A stretch of DNA of 5,090 bases from an uncultured Blastococcus sp. (lineage in GTDB: Bacteria > Actinomycetota > Actinomycetes > Mycobacteriales > Antricoccaceae), in assembly GCA_946221975.1 (NCBI GenBank), contig CAMIGT010000141.1:1-5090 (forward strand). The letters run 5' to 3'. Of the stretch, positions 1 through 5,090 are shown one piece after another. The position numbers were made by a program, and so were the translations under genes. Within the stretch, counting starts at the first letter, position 1. Every line of letters starts with the position of its first letter. Below the pieces are notes generated by a model. It had not been told where the DNA came from. It worked only from the letters and a program-made list of their open reading frames with translations, and did no database searches.

Positions 1-2
1 AG

Positions 3-248
3 CTTCGCGAACGCATCCGCAAGCTGGAGAAGTCCGGCGGGAGCAACGCCGAGCTGACGGTGCGCCGCGACGAGCTGGCGCAGGGGGAGCGGGCGCTGCG
101 GCTGCTCACCTACACCGACGCACTTGCACGCGGGGCGGCACTGCTGGGGACGAGCGATGCCGCCGTCGACGCGGCCGGGTCGTTTACCGCGGTGATGTAC
201 GCCGAGATCGAGGAGGGCCGCGCGCAAGCTTTCGACGCCGACTTCTGA
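3..248 (+). CDS. C-terminal end of an unrecognised protein (5' partial)
   Basis: An open frame runs in from the left edge and stops at TGA 246-248, giving the last 81 residues of a protein whose start lies outside the window. It opens with a charged, helix-forming stretch (RERIRKLEK) and continues through an Ala/Leu-rich region to the acidic-aromatic end AQAFDADF. No cysteine clusters, membrane segment or catalytic motif is visible. A GTG at 60 could serve as a start, but the frame is open upstream of it with the same codon character, so I read this as the tail of a longer gene. I do not recognise the family. A helical tail of a regulator is possible but only a guess. The gene is convergent with the sigma-factor gene, and its stop lies just before the repeat region. 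Confidence 0.6.
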   Translation, partial: LRERIRKLEKSGGSNAELTVRRDELAQGERALRLLTYTDALARGAALLGTSDAAVDAAGSFTAVMYAEIEEGRAQAFDADF

Positions 249-250
249 GC

Positions 251-339
251 GGGGATCTCGACAACCGCTCGGTCGCTGGCGCTCCCTCGCTGCTCGATCA
301 CCGGAGTTTCCCCGGGCTCCCTCGCGGCTCGATCACCGG
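251..339. repeat. Direct repeat pair of an actinobacterial intergenic repeat type
   Basis: Two 24-bp copies at 281-304 and 316-339 differ at a single position (T at 291, G at 326). Both start GCTCCCTCGC and end GCTCGATCACCGG, with an 11-bp spacer. The first copy sits in a longer unit from about 251 that begins GGGGATCTCGACAA. On the minus strand it reads CCGGTGATCGAGCAGCGAG and ends in TCGAGATCCCC. From memory, this pattern (CCGGTGGTCGAGCAGCGAG...GTCGAGACC) is a common dispersed intergenic repeat in many actinomycete genomes; I could not check this by search. The second copy overlaps the last codon and stop of the sigma-factor gene. Pairing potential is limited to 4-bp arms (CCGG 301-304 with 312-315), so I do not call a terminator. 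Confidence 0.6.
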
Positions 340-1208
340 GGGCGGGCACTTCGCAGGTGGGCAATCTTGTCGGGGTTGCGCATCGCCCAGATGCGTGCGA
401 TGCGGCCGTCTGCGACCTCAAAGCACACCGCGGTCACGTCGTCGCCGGCGCTGACGAGCAGTGCCGGCTGCCGGTTCAGCGTGGTCGGCACCAGCGAGTA
501 CTCGCCGTACATCTCAAACAGGCCGGCGAAGAACCGCGCCACTTTCGCCGCGCCCTCGATGGGCCGTAGCGCGGCCTTGACCTTGCCCCCGCCGTCGGTG
601 ACGAGCAGTACGTCGGGCGCGAGCACCTGGCAGGCCGCGTCCAGGTCACCGTCGCGCAGCGCTGATGCGAATGTCTCCGCGAGGGCGAGGTGCGTGCTCG
701 GGTCGTGGTCGAACCGGCGCTCGCCGCTGCGGATGTGTGAGCGCGCCCGGCTGACCATCGTTCGCACGGCTTCCGGCGTACTGTCCAGCGTCTGCGCGAC
801 CTCGGCGGCGGGGACTTCGAAGACCTCGCGCAGCACGAACGCGACGCGCTCCTTCGGCGAGAGCTGCTCCAGCATCACCAGCATCGCCAGGCCCACGCTG
901 TCGGCGATCTCGGCCGCTTCGTCGGGCAGTCGCGCGTCGTCGATCGGTTCGGGCAGCCACGGGCCGACGTACTGTTCGCGCTGCCGGGATCGGGTGCGCA
1001 GCAGGTTGAGTGCGTGCCGGGACACGGCCTTCGTCAGGTAGGCCGCTGGGTGCGTGACGGTTGCGCGATCGACTCGCTGCCAGGAGATCCAGGTCTCCTG
1101 CACGACGTCCTCGGCGTCGGCGACGCTGCCGAGGGTGCGGTAGGCGATTCCGAAAAGCCGGGGCCGCAGATCTTCGAACTCGTCGACGTCGCCGGCGGCG
1201 CCCCTCAC
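333..1208 (-). CDS. sigJ: ECF41-family (SigJ-type) RNA polymerase sigma factor with fused SnoaL-like domain
   Basis: This is an alternative sigma factor of the extracytoplasmic-function type, 291 aa. Region sigma-2 is at about 9-75, with DAEDVVQETW at 31-40. The ECF41 linker signature WLPEP is at 84-88, and the sigma-4 helix-turn-helix is at about 107-160. A SnoaL/NTF2-like domain follows at about 172-285, with DGGGK at 205-209 and NPDKI at 278-282, the ECF41 version of NPDKL. In this family the fused C-terminal domain regulates sigma activity and replaces a separate anti-sigma factor; none is seen nearby. I chose GTG 1208: it gives a GTGA overlap with the upstream gene's stop and has GAGGT (1219-1215) six bases before it. 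ATG 1223 would add five residues but has no ribosome binding site. The stop lies inside a repeat copy. The longer open frame upstream to 2063 is antisense noise. The name follows mycobacterial SigJ; orthology is inferred. Confidence 0.93.
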   Translation of the reverse strand: MRGAAGDVDEFEDLRPRLFGIAYRTLGSVADAEDVVQETWISWQRVDRATVTHPAAYLTKAVSRHALNLLRTRSRQREQYVGPWLPEPIDDARLPDEAAEIADSVGLAMLVMLEQLSPKERVAFVLREVFEVPAAEVAQTLDSTPEAVRTMVSRARSHIRSGERRFDHDPSTHLALAETFASALRDGDLDAACQVLAPDVLLVTDGGGKVKAALRPIEGAAKVARFFAGLFEMYGEYSLVPTTLNRQPALLVSAGDDVTAVCFEVADGRIARIWAMRNPDKIAHLRSARPR

Positions 1209-1753
1209 GCGCGCACCTCGCATCGTTCGGCGAAGCCCTGGCTGGTGAGGCCGAGTGCTGAGTTGAAGCGTGAGCGCAGGTTCTCCACAGCGACCATCAT
1301 GGTCAACTCGACGAGGGCTTCGTCCCCGAGGGCGTCCCGTAACGCCGTCACGAGCTCGTCTGGGATGTCGGCGGTCTCGCCGCTCATCAGCTCGGCGTAC
1401 TCCAGGACCTGGCGCTCGAGCTCGGAGAAGCGTTTGCTCGTGCGCCACTGCGGCACGTCGCGCAGCTTGGCCTCGTCGATGCCTGCGCTGTGGGCGATCC
1501 AGTAACCGAAGTCGGTGCACCACGTGCATCCAACGCGGTGCGACGATGCCATGATCGCGAGCTCCTTGAGCTGTGGGTCGAGCGTCTTCCACTTCGCCAG
1601 CGACATCTCGAACCGCGCGTTGCTCAGCAGCACCTTGCGGTTGTGCGCCATCGCGTTCAGCGGGTCCATCACCGCGCCGTACTGCCGCTTGGAGTACGCC
1701 GACGCGATGCGGGTGAGCAAGGTGCGGGGCGGATCGAGCGAGATGCGAGCCAT
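1205..1753 (-). CDS. Carboxymuconolactone decarboxylase / AhpD-like family protein
   Basis: A 182-aa protein of the CMD/AhpD (COG2128) superfamily. These small all-helical proteins form oligomers and often act as thiol peroxidase partners or decarboxylase-like enzymes; the substrate here is unknown. The redox-type CxxC is Cys76-Thr-Trp-Cys79, followed by TDFGYW. Glu64 lies 12 residues before Cys76, the same spacing as the catalytic Glu118/Cys130 of mycobacterial AhpD. The position matching AhpD His137 is Gly83, so a full AhpD catalytic set is not present. The start ATG 1753 is well supported by GGAGGA at 1763-1758. The gene overlaps the downstream sigma factor by four bases, so the two are probably cotranscribed and translationally coupled. 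CMD genes next to ECF41 sigma factors are the known standard arrangement, which suggests this gene is the regulon target. No signal peptide is seen; cytoplasmic. Confidence 0.9.
   Translation of the reverse strand: MARISLDPPRTLLTRIASAYSKRQYGAVMDPLNAMAHNRKVLLSNARFEMSLAKWKTLDPQLKELAIMASSHRVGCTWCTDFGYWIAHSAGIDEAKLRDVPQWRTSKRFSELERQVLEYAELMSGETADIPDELVTALRDALGDEALVELTMMVAVENLRSRFNSALGLTSQGFAERCEVRA
1215..1219 (-). promoter_or_regulatory. Ribosome binding site that decides the sigma-factor start
   Basis: GAGGT on the minus strand, six bases before GTG 1208, favours that start over ATG 1223, which has no purine-rich stretch ahead of it. It lies inside the 3' end of the CMD gene, as expected for translational coupling. 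Confidence 0.6.
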
Positions 1754-1757
1754 GTCT

Positions 1758-1763
1758 TCCTCC
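1758..1763 (-). promoter_or_regulatory. Strong ribosome binding site of the CMD gene
   Basis: GGAGGA on the minus strand ends four bases before ATG 1753. It is the best Shine-Dalgarno match in the window and confirms the CMD start. Confidence 0.7.
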
Positions 1764-1789
1764 GTAGTCGATCGGGCTGCTGGAAGGTA

Positions 1790-1816
1790 GACACCACTCG
1801 CGCCGAGAACATGACA
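1790..1816 (-). promoter_or_regulatory. Candidate ECF41-type promoter of the CMD-sigma operon
   Basis: On the minus strand TGTCATG (1816-1810) is followed after 16 bases by TGTC (1793-1790). The ECF41 consensus as I recall it is TGTCACA in the -35 region and CGTC in the -10 region, about 16 bases apart. The match is 5 of 7 and 3 of 4 with the right spacing. It would start transcription near 1783, about 30 bases before ATG 1753, leaving room for the ribosome binding site. ECF41 factors usually activate the promoter of their own CMD/sigma locus, so autoregulation is the likely meaning. Both boxes are imperfect and this is unproven. Confidence 0.5.
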
Positions 1817-1855
1817 TGCGCCCTTCGATAGCCTCGAAACGACCCAATACGCAGC

Positions 1856-1863
1856 AGGAAAGG
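1856..1863 (+). promoter_or_regulatory. Ribosome binding site that decides the first PH gene start
   Basis: AGGAAAGG ends six bases before GTG 1870. No comparable site precedes the in-frame ATG at 1816, which would also place coding sequence across the divergent promoter. Confidence 0.6.
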
Positions 1864-1869
1864 TGCGTC

Positions 1870-2370
1870 GTGTCGGACCCGAAGTCGGTGCTGCGCGAAC
1901 CCGCGCAGCAGGTTGATCCGCGCTGCCGCACCTGGTGGGCGGCCCAGCTTGCGATCACGACAGCGATCGGCGTCGGCGCACTCGCGCTGCTCGGAGCGCT
2001 GATCAGCCCGGTGCGCACCATCCTGTGGATCATCGGCGGCGTCGCGCTGCTGCTCGGAGTCATCGCGATCGTCGTCGTCCCCGGTCACGTATTTCGCATT
2101 CATCGCTGGGAAGTCAACGAGATCGGCGTCTACTCACGACGCGGCTGGCTGTGGCAGGAGTGGCGCGCCGTGCCGTTTGCCAGGCTGCAGACCGTCGATG
2201 TCACCTCCGGCCCGCTGCAGCGCTCGTTCGGGCTCGCCACCGTCACCGCGACGACCGCCTCGGCCAAGGGTCCGGTGCTGATCGAAGCGATCGACCAAGG
2301 GCAGGCAGCCGATCTCGCGCGAGACCTCGCCGCGCGAGCGCAGGGCGAGTCGGCAGAGGACGGCACGTGA
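1870..2370 (+). CDS. PH domain-containing membrane protein, YdbS-like (bPH2)
   Basis: A 166-aa membrane protein with two hydrophobic segments at about 22-45 and 51-70, followed by one bacterial PH (bPH2, PF03703-type) domain at about 75-155. The family core is plain: VPFARLQTV at 101-109 and GPLQRSFGLATV at 114-125. No signal peptide is seen; the N-terminus is short and polar. The start is GTG 1870, preceded by AGGAAAGG; an in-frame ATG at 1816 would add 18 residues. It overlaps the next gene by four bases (GTGA 2367-2370), and the pair matches the arrangement of Bacillus ydbS-ydbT. In Bacillus that operon belongs to the SigW envelope-stress regulon and is linked to bacteriocin resistance. 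The biochemical function of bPH2 membrane proteins is not settled, so the role here is inferred only as envelope-associated. Confidence 0.88.
   Translation: MSDPKSVLREPAQQVDPRCRTWWAAQLAITTAIGVGALALLGALISPVRTILWIIGGVALLLGVIAIVVVPGHVFRIHRWEVNEIGVYSRRGWLWQEWRAVPFARLQTVDVTSGPLQRSFGLATVTATTASAKGPVLIEAIDQGQAADLARDLAARAQGESAEDGT
2355..2360 (+). promoter_or_regulatory. Ribosome binding site of the second PH gene
   Basis: AGAGGA ends six bases before GTG 2367, favouring that start over ATG 2373, where the spacing would be twelve. It lies inside the end of the upstream gene, consistent with coupled translation. Confidence 0.55.
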
Positions 2371-3896
2371 GTATGTCGCCGGAGGGCACCGACTCGGTGA
2401 TCGAGCAGTGGTGGCGCCCGGACCGGCGGACCCCGCTCGCCGCGACGCTGATGCTCGCGGGTGCGATGCTGATCGCCTATGTGCCAATCGTGATCGGCAA
2501 CCTGCCAGATGGATGGCCGGTGATCATTGGCTTCTTCGTCGGCGGGCTCGTCGTCCTTGGCGTGGCCTACGTCATCGAGGTGATGCGAGTACGCCGCACC
2601 AGCCTGGCGGTCGACGACGAGCGCGTGCGCTACCGGTTCGAGTTCGTGATGCGCAAGCACGCGTCCGTCCCGCGGGAGCGTGTGCGCACCGTCGAGATCA
2701 CCGCCGATCCGGCGCAGCGCCTGCTCGGTATCGCCACGCTCAAGCTCGGCAGCGGTGAGAAGGACGGGCAGATCACGCTGCGCGCGCTTGACCGGGAGCT
2801 CGCAGAACGCCTACGTGCCAGGCTTCTTGACCGATCGGTCGTCGCCGGTGTGTCCACGGACGCGACTGCTGACGCGGTCGAGCCTGGGGTCGGCGAGCTG
2901 GCGCGATGGCACCCGAGCTGGCTGCGCTATGCACCTCTGAGCCTCTGGACGTTCGTGCTCGCGGGTGCCGCTTTCGGCGTACCGCTGCAGGTCGCGCAGT
3001 GGTTCAACGCGGAGCCCGAGGTGTGGGAGCGGCTCACGACCCCGGTGCGTGGAAACGGCTTGATCGCCGGGATCGCCATTATCGCTGGGATCGCGTTGGT
3101 CATCGGGGTGGCCGCGTCAATCGCGCTGCATGCTGAAGCGTGGTGGGGGTTCCGCTTGGAACGTGCGAGCGACGGGACGCTGCACATTCAGCGGGGCCTG
3201 ATCGTCAGCCGCTCGACCACGTTTGAAGGCAACCGCATCCGCGGCGCCGTACTCGTCGAGCCGTTGGGTGCGCGAGTTGCCGGCGGCGCCCGGATCGAGC
3301 TGATCGCGCTCGGGCTCGGCAAGAAGAAGGACGACCAGCAGCGCGCCGAGTCGAGCACCGTCATGCCAGAGGCGCCGCGTGCGGAGGTGCTTCCCGTCCT
3401 TGCTGCGATCACCGGCGAGGGCCTGCCGACACTCGCTGCTCATCCGCGCGCCGCCCGCAGCAAGCGCCTGCGCTGGGCCGCCGTCGGCACGGTCGCGCTG
3501 ACACTCGGCGCAGCGGTGCTTGTCGCGACGACCGGTGTCGGCTGGTGGTTGATCCCCTTGGTCGCGGTAATGGCGTCGGGATCGCTGATATGGCTGGCAT
3601 CCGCGTCGTACGCCGCACTCGGGCACGCCTTCACCGACCGGCACGTGGTGATCCGGTACGGCGCGCTGCGGCGGGCGACACACGCGGTGCGGCGCGAAGC
3701 GGTCGTCAGCTGGAACGTGACGCAGAGCGTCTTCCAGCGCCGGCTCGGGCTCGCCACGGCCGCGGCCACGACGGCGGCCGACCTCTCGCTCGTTCCTGCA
3801 CCCGATATGGGCGTCGGCCAGGTGAACGGCGTACTCGCCGAGTCCGACCAACGGCTCTGGGGTCCGTTGATCGCGGTGCCGAGCTCAGGCCGGTAG
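2367..3896 (+). CDS. Triple PH domain membrane protein, YdbT-like (bPH2)
   Basis: A 509-aa protein built from three repeats of two membrane segments followed by a bPH2 domain. Hydrophobic pairs lie at about 25-44/51-70, 189-210/231-254 and 370-389/393-416. PH domain 1 is at about 75-155, with VPRERVRTVEI at 101-111 and DPAQRLLGIATL at 114-125. PH domain 2 is at about 259-318, with FEGNRIRGAVL at 286-296. PH domain 3 is at about 419-480, with SVFQRRLGLATAAATT at 454-469. Domain 2 keeps the strand pattern but its second motif has diverged (EPLGARVAGGARI). Length and layout agree with Bacillus YdbT, which is just under 500 aa. The start GTG 2367 overlaps the previous stop and has AGAGGA six bases before; ATG 2373 is the alternative. 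The stop TAG 3894-3896 runs 12 bases into the convergent mutY gene. It probably forms a membrane complex with the upstream YdbS-like protein; this is inferred from context. Confidence 0.9.
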   Translation: MSMSPEGTDSVIEQWWRPDRRTPLAATLMLAGAMLIAYVPIVIGNLPDGWPVIIGFFVGGLVVLGVAYVIEVMRVRRTSLAVDDERVRYRFEFVMRKHASVPRERVRTVEITADPAQRLLGIATLKLGSGEKDGQITLRALDRELAERLRARLLDRSVVAGVSTDATADAVEPGVGELARWHPSWLRYAPLSLWTFVLAGAAFGVPLQVAQWFNAEPEVWERLTTPVRGNGLIAGIAIIAGIALVIGVAASIALHAEAWWGFRLERASDGTLHIQRGLIVSRSTTFEGNRIRGAVLVEPLGARVAGGARIELIALGLGKKKDDQQRAESSTVMPEAPRAEVLPVLAAITGEGLPTLAAHPRAARSKRLRWAAVGTVALTLGAAVLVATTGVGWWLIPLVAVMASGSLIWLASASYAALGHAFTDRHVVIRYGALRRATHAVRREAVVSWNVTQSVFQRRLGLATAAATTAADLSLVPAPDMGVGQVNGVLAESDQRLWGPLIAVPSSGR

Positions 3897-4766
3897 CGCG
3901 AACCGCCCGTCGGAGGTCTGGGTCGCGAGTCCGTCGTCGAGCAGCCCGGCCAGCGCACGTTCGCGCTGGGTGTCATCGGACCAGACGATGTCGAGCCGCT
4001 CCTTGCCGACGGGTTCATCGGCGTCGCGCAACACGTCGAGCAGCTTGCCGCGCACCTGACGGTCGGTCCCGGCGTAGCGCTGGACGCGCTTGGGCGGGCC
4101 GGCGTACTCCGGCCGCCCGGCCGCCAGCCACCCGCACGCCCCCGTGACCGGGCACGAACTGCACGCCGGGGCCGTCGCGGTGCAGACCAACGCACCGAGC
4201 TCCATCAACGCGATCGACAGCCGGGCCGCGTCCAGCGGGCGGTCGGGCAATAGCGACTCGCACAGCGCCATGTCGGTCTTCGTCGTACTCGGCCCGGCTT
4301 CGGCGGCGCCGAGTACGGCGCGGTGCAGCACGCGGCGCACGTTGGTGTCGACGACCGGCGCGCGCTCGCCGTACCCGAACACCGCGACCGCGGCGGCCGT
4401 ATAGTCACCGACCCCAGGCAACGACCGCAGCGCTTCGACGGTGCGTGGCACAACGCCGCCAAACGACGTCGCGATCTCTGATGCGGCGGCGTGCAACCGA
4501 AGCGCGCGCCGCGGGTAGCCGAGCTTGCCCCACATGCGCACGGCCTCGCCGGGGGAGTCGGCGGCCAGTGACGCCGGGCTTGGCCAGCGTTCCATCCAGC
4601 GCTCGAAGGCCGGGATGACCCGCGCGACAGGCGTCTGCTGCAGCATGAACTCGCTGACCATAACTGCCCACGGCTCGACACCCTCGCCGCGCCACGGAAG
4701 CTCGCGGGCGTGGTCGTCGTACCAGTCGGCGATCGCAGTCGTCAGTTCGAGGTGCGGACGGGCCAT
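3885..4766 (-). CDS. mutY: A/G-specific adenine glycosylase MutY
   Basis: A base-excision repair enzyme that removes adenine mispaired with 8-oxoguanine (and with G). The product is 293 aa from ATG 4766. In that numbering, catalytic Glu39 lies in VSEFMLQQTPVARV, and the helix-hairpin-helix LPGVGDYTAAAVAVFGYG spans 116-133 with Tyr122. Catalytic Asp140 lies in VVDTNVRRVLHR. Four cysteines, 195, 202, 205 and 211, form the C-X6-C-X2-C-X5-C [4Fe-4S] site. The C-terminal 60 residues (TDRQVRGKLLDVLR onward, ending DGRFALPA) match the mycobacterial MutY tail as I remember it, and there is no room for the full NUDIX-like 8-oxoG recognition domain of E. coli MutY. An in-frame TTG at 4778 would add four residues; ATG is preferred and has a modest GGATGG ahead. 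It converges on and overlaps the PH gene by 12 bp and is divergent from the downstream membrane protein. Confidence 0.96.
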   Translation of the reverse strand: MARPHLELTTAIADWYDDHARELPWRGEGVEPWAVMVSEFMLQQTPVARVIPAFERWMERWPSPASLAADSPGEAVRMWGKLGYPRRALRLHAAASEIATSFGGVVPRTVEALRSLPGVGDYTAAAVAVFGYGERAPVVDTNVRRVLHRAVLGAAEAGPSTTKTDMALCESLLPDRPLDAARLSIALMELGALVCTATAPACSSCPVTGACGWLAAGRPEYAGPPKRVQRYAGTDRQVRGKLLDVLRDADEPVGKERLDIVWSDDTQRERALAGLLDDGLATQTSDGRFALPA

Positions 4767-4841
4767 GCGACCATCCAAGCAAATCGGCTCGAAGTGCCTG
4801 CGGCCCGGCGTTTCATCCCCGGTGAGCCAGACGGCGCGGCT

Positions 4842-4847
4842 TAGATT
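4842..4847 (+). promoter_or_regulatory. Candidate -10 box of a leaderless transcript
   Basis: TAGATT (TANNNT type) ends six bases before GTG 4854, so transcription would begin at or next to the start codon. No ribosome binding site is visible before that GTG, which fits a leaderless mRNA, common in actinomycetes. No clear -35 element is seen, as is usual for such promoters. Confidence 0.55.
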
Positions 4848-4853
4848 TGGTCT

Positions 4854-5090
4854 GTGTTCGAACCCGTTGGCCCACTGCCGTCTGCCGTCTACTGGCGGCG
4901 GCGTGCCGTCACGATTGTCGCGCTGGTAGCGGCGGTCGCGCTGATCCTGTGGGTCGTCTCGCGCCTCGCCTCCGCCGAACCGGGCTCGGGTACGGCGACC
5001 GCGGGCACGAGCGGCTCGGCGTCGAACTCCGCTGCGGAGTCTGCTGCCGACCCGACAGGCTCGGCGGCGCCCGCCGACCCAGGCACCGCC
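4854..5090 (+). CDS. Single-pass membrane protein, mutY-linked (3' partial)
   Basis: The first 79 residues of a protein that continues past the right edge. The short cytoplasmic N-terminus FEPVGPLPSAVYWRRR is followed by one membrane segment at about 18-35. A Ser/Ala/Gly/Pro-rich, lysine-free stretch from about 40 onward looks like an extracytoplasmic linker before a domain that is cut off. The three arginines before the hydrophobic segment predict an N-in/C-out orientation. The opening resembles the conserved membrane protein near mutY and disA in other actinomycetes (Rv3587c in M. tuberculosis is the likely equivalent); this is from memory and the function is unknown. The frame has no stop up to 5090. 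The GTG start is supported by the -10 box placed for leaderless expression. It is divergent from mutY, with 87 bp between the two starts. Confidence 0.8.
   Translation, partial: MFEPVGPLPSAVYWRRRAVTIVALVAAVALILWVVSRLASAEPGSGTATAGTSGSASNSAAESAADPTGSAAPADPGTA

Larger units (their letters stand above)
1754..1869. other. Divergent intergenic region between the CMD-sigma and PH-domain operons
   Basis: This 116-bp gap separates two divergent operons and must hold both promoters. The minus-strand signals are described separately. On the plus strand I see only a weak TANNNT match (TAGCCT, 1829-1834) with no convincing -35. No plus-strand ECF41-like pair is visible. The sequence CATGACATG at 1810-1818 is a short palindrome around a central A and overlaps the minus-strand -35 element, so it could be a small operator, though it may be chance. 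Confidence 0.4.

Noticed and set aside
301..320. Possible terminator hairpin between the convergent gene ends
   Set aside because: Arms of only four bases (CCGG/CCGG or GGAG/CTCC) with no T-tract; too weak to call.
367..1041. Plus-strand open frame of 224 codons antisense to the sigma factor
   Set aside because: Ser/Arg-rich composition with no recognisable motif; a shadow of the sigma-factor codons in GC-rich DNA.
1816..1869. N-terminal extension of the first PH protein from ATG 1816
   Set aside because: No ribosome binding site ahead of that ATG, the added residues are polar and unlike the family, and the ATG falls in the divergent promoter element; GTG 1870 has AGGAAAGG at the right distance.
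333..2063. A 576-codon minus-strand open frame suggesting one large fusion protein
   Set aside because: Only the last ~291 codons encode the sigma factor. The upstream part runs out of frame through the CMD gene and into the divergent PH gene with Arg-rich, low-quality composition; a GTGA junction with its own ribosome binding site marks the real start.
3117..4195. Long minus-strand open frames antisense to the PH gene
   Set aside because: Arg/Ala/Ser-rich translations without domains, overlapping a well-supported gene; one also runs out of frame into mutY.
4889..5086. Minus-strand open frame at the right edge (65 codons)
   Set aside because: It is the complement of the Ser/Ala/Gly-rich linker of the plus-strand membrane protein; low-complexity shadow.

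Overview
The window is a GC-rich stretch of chromosome from an actinomycete (Actinomycetota; order not resolved). GTG starts are common, genes overlap by 4 bp at GTGA junctions, and one gene looks leaderless. There is a short intergenic repeat of a type widespread in high-GC Gram-positives. MutY closely resembles mycobacterial MutY, and it is followed divergently by a membrane protein that opens with FEPVGPLPSAVYWRRR, as in actinobacterial mutY/disA neighbourhoods.

Layout. (1) 3-248, plus: the last 81 codons of an unrecognised gene. (2) 249-332: a short gap between convergent genes holding two near-identical direct repeat copies; the second copy supplies the stop codon of the next gene. (3) 1753-333, minus: a two-gene operon of a carboxymuconolactone decarboxylase/AhpD-like protein followed, with a 4-bp overlap, by an ECF41 (SigJ-type) sigma factor with a fused SnoaL-like regulatory domain. 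An ECF41-like promoter lies in front of the operon. (4) 1870-3896, plus: a two-gene operon, divergent from the first, encoding bacterial PH (bPH2) membrane proteins arranged like Bacillus YdbS and YdbT (one PH domain, then three PH domains with six membrane segments). (5) 4766-3885, minus: mutY, tail-to-tail with the PH operon and overlapping it by 12 bp. (6) 4854-end, plus: start of a single-pass membrane protein divergent from mutY, with a -10 box placed for a leaderless transcript.

How the parts may work together. The sigma factor/decarboxylase pair is a classical ECF41 module: the sigma factor carries its own C-terminal regulator in place of an anti-sigma factor, and its usual target is the promoter of the partner gene. 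The YdbS/YdbT-like pair is probably a cell-envelope function; I see no ECF41-type promoter in front of it, so membership of that regulon is unproven. MutY is housekeeping DNA repair against 8-oxoguanine:A mispairs.

I see no RNA gene, insertion sequence, CRISPR array or clearly new system. The most informative points are the candidate ECF41 promoter, the repeat reaching into the sigma-factor gene, the C-terminal region of MutY and the leaderless start.
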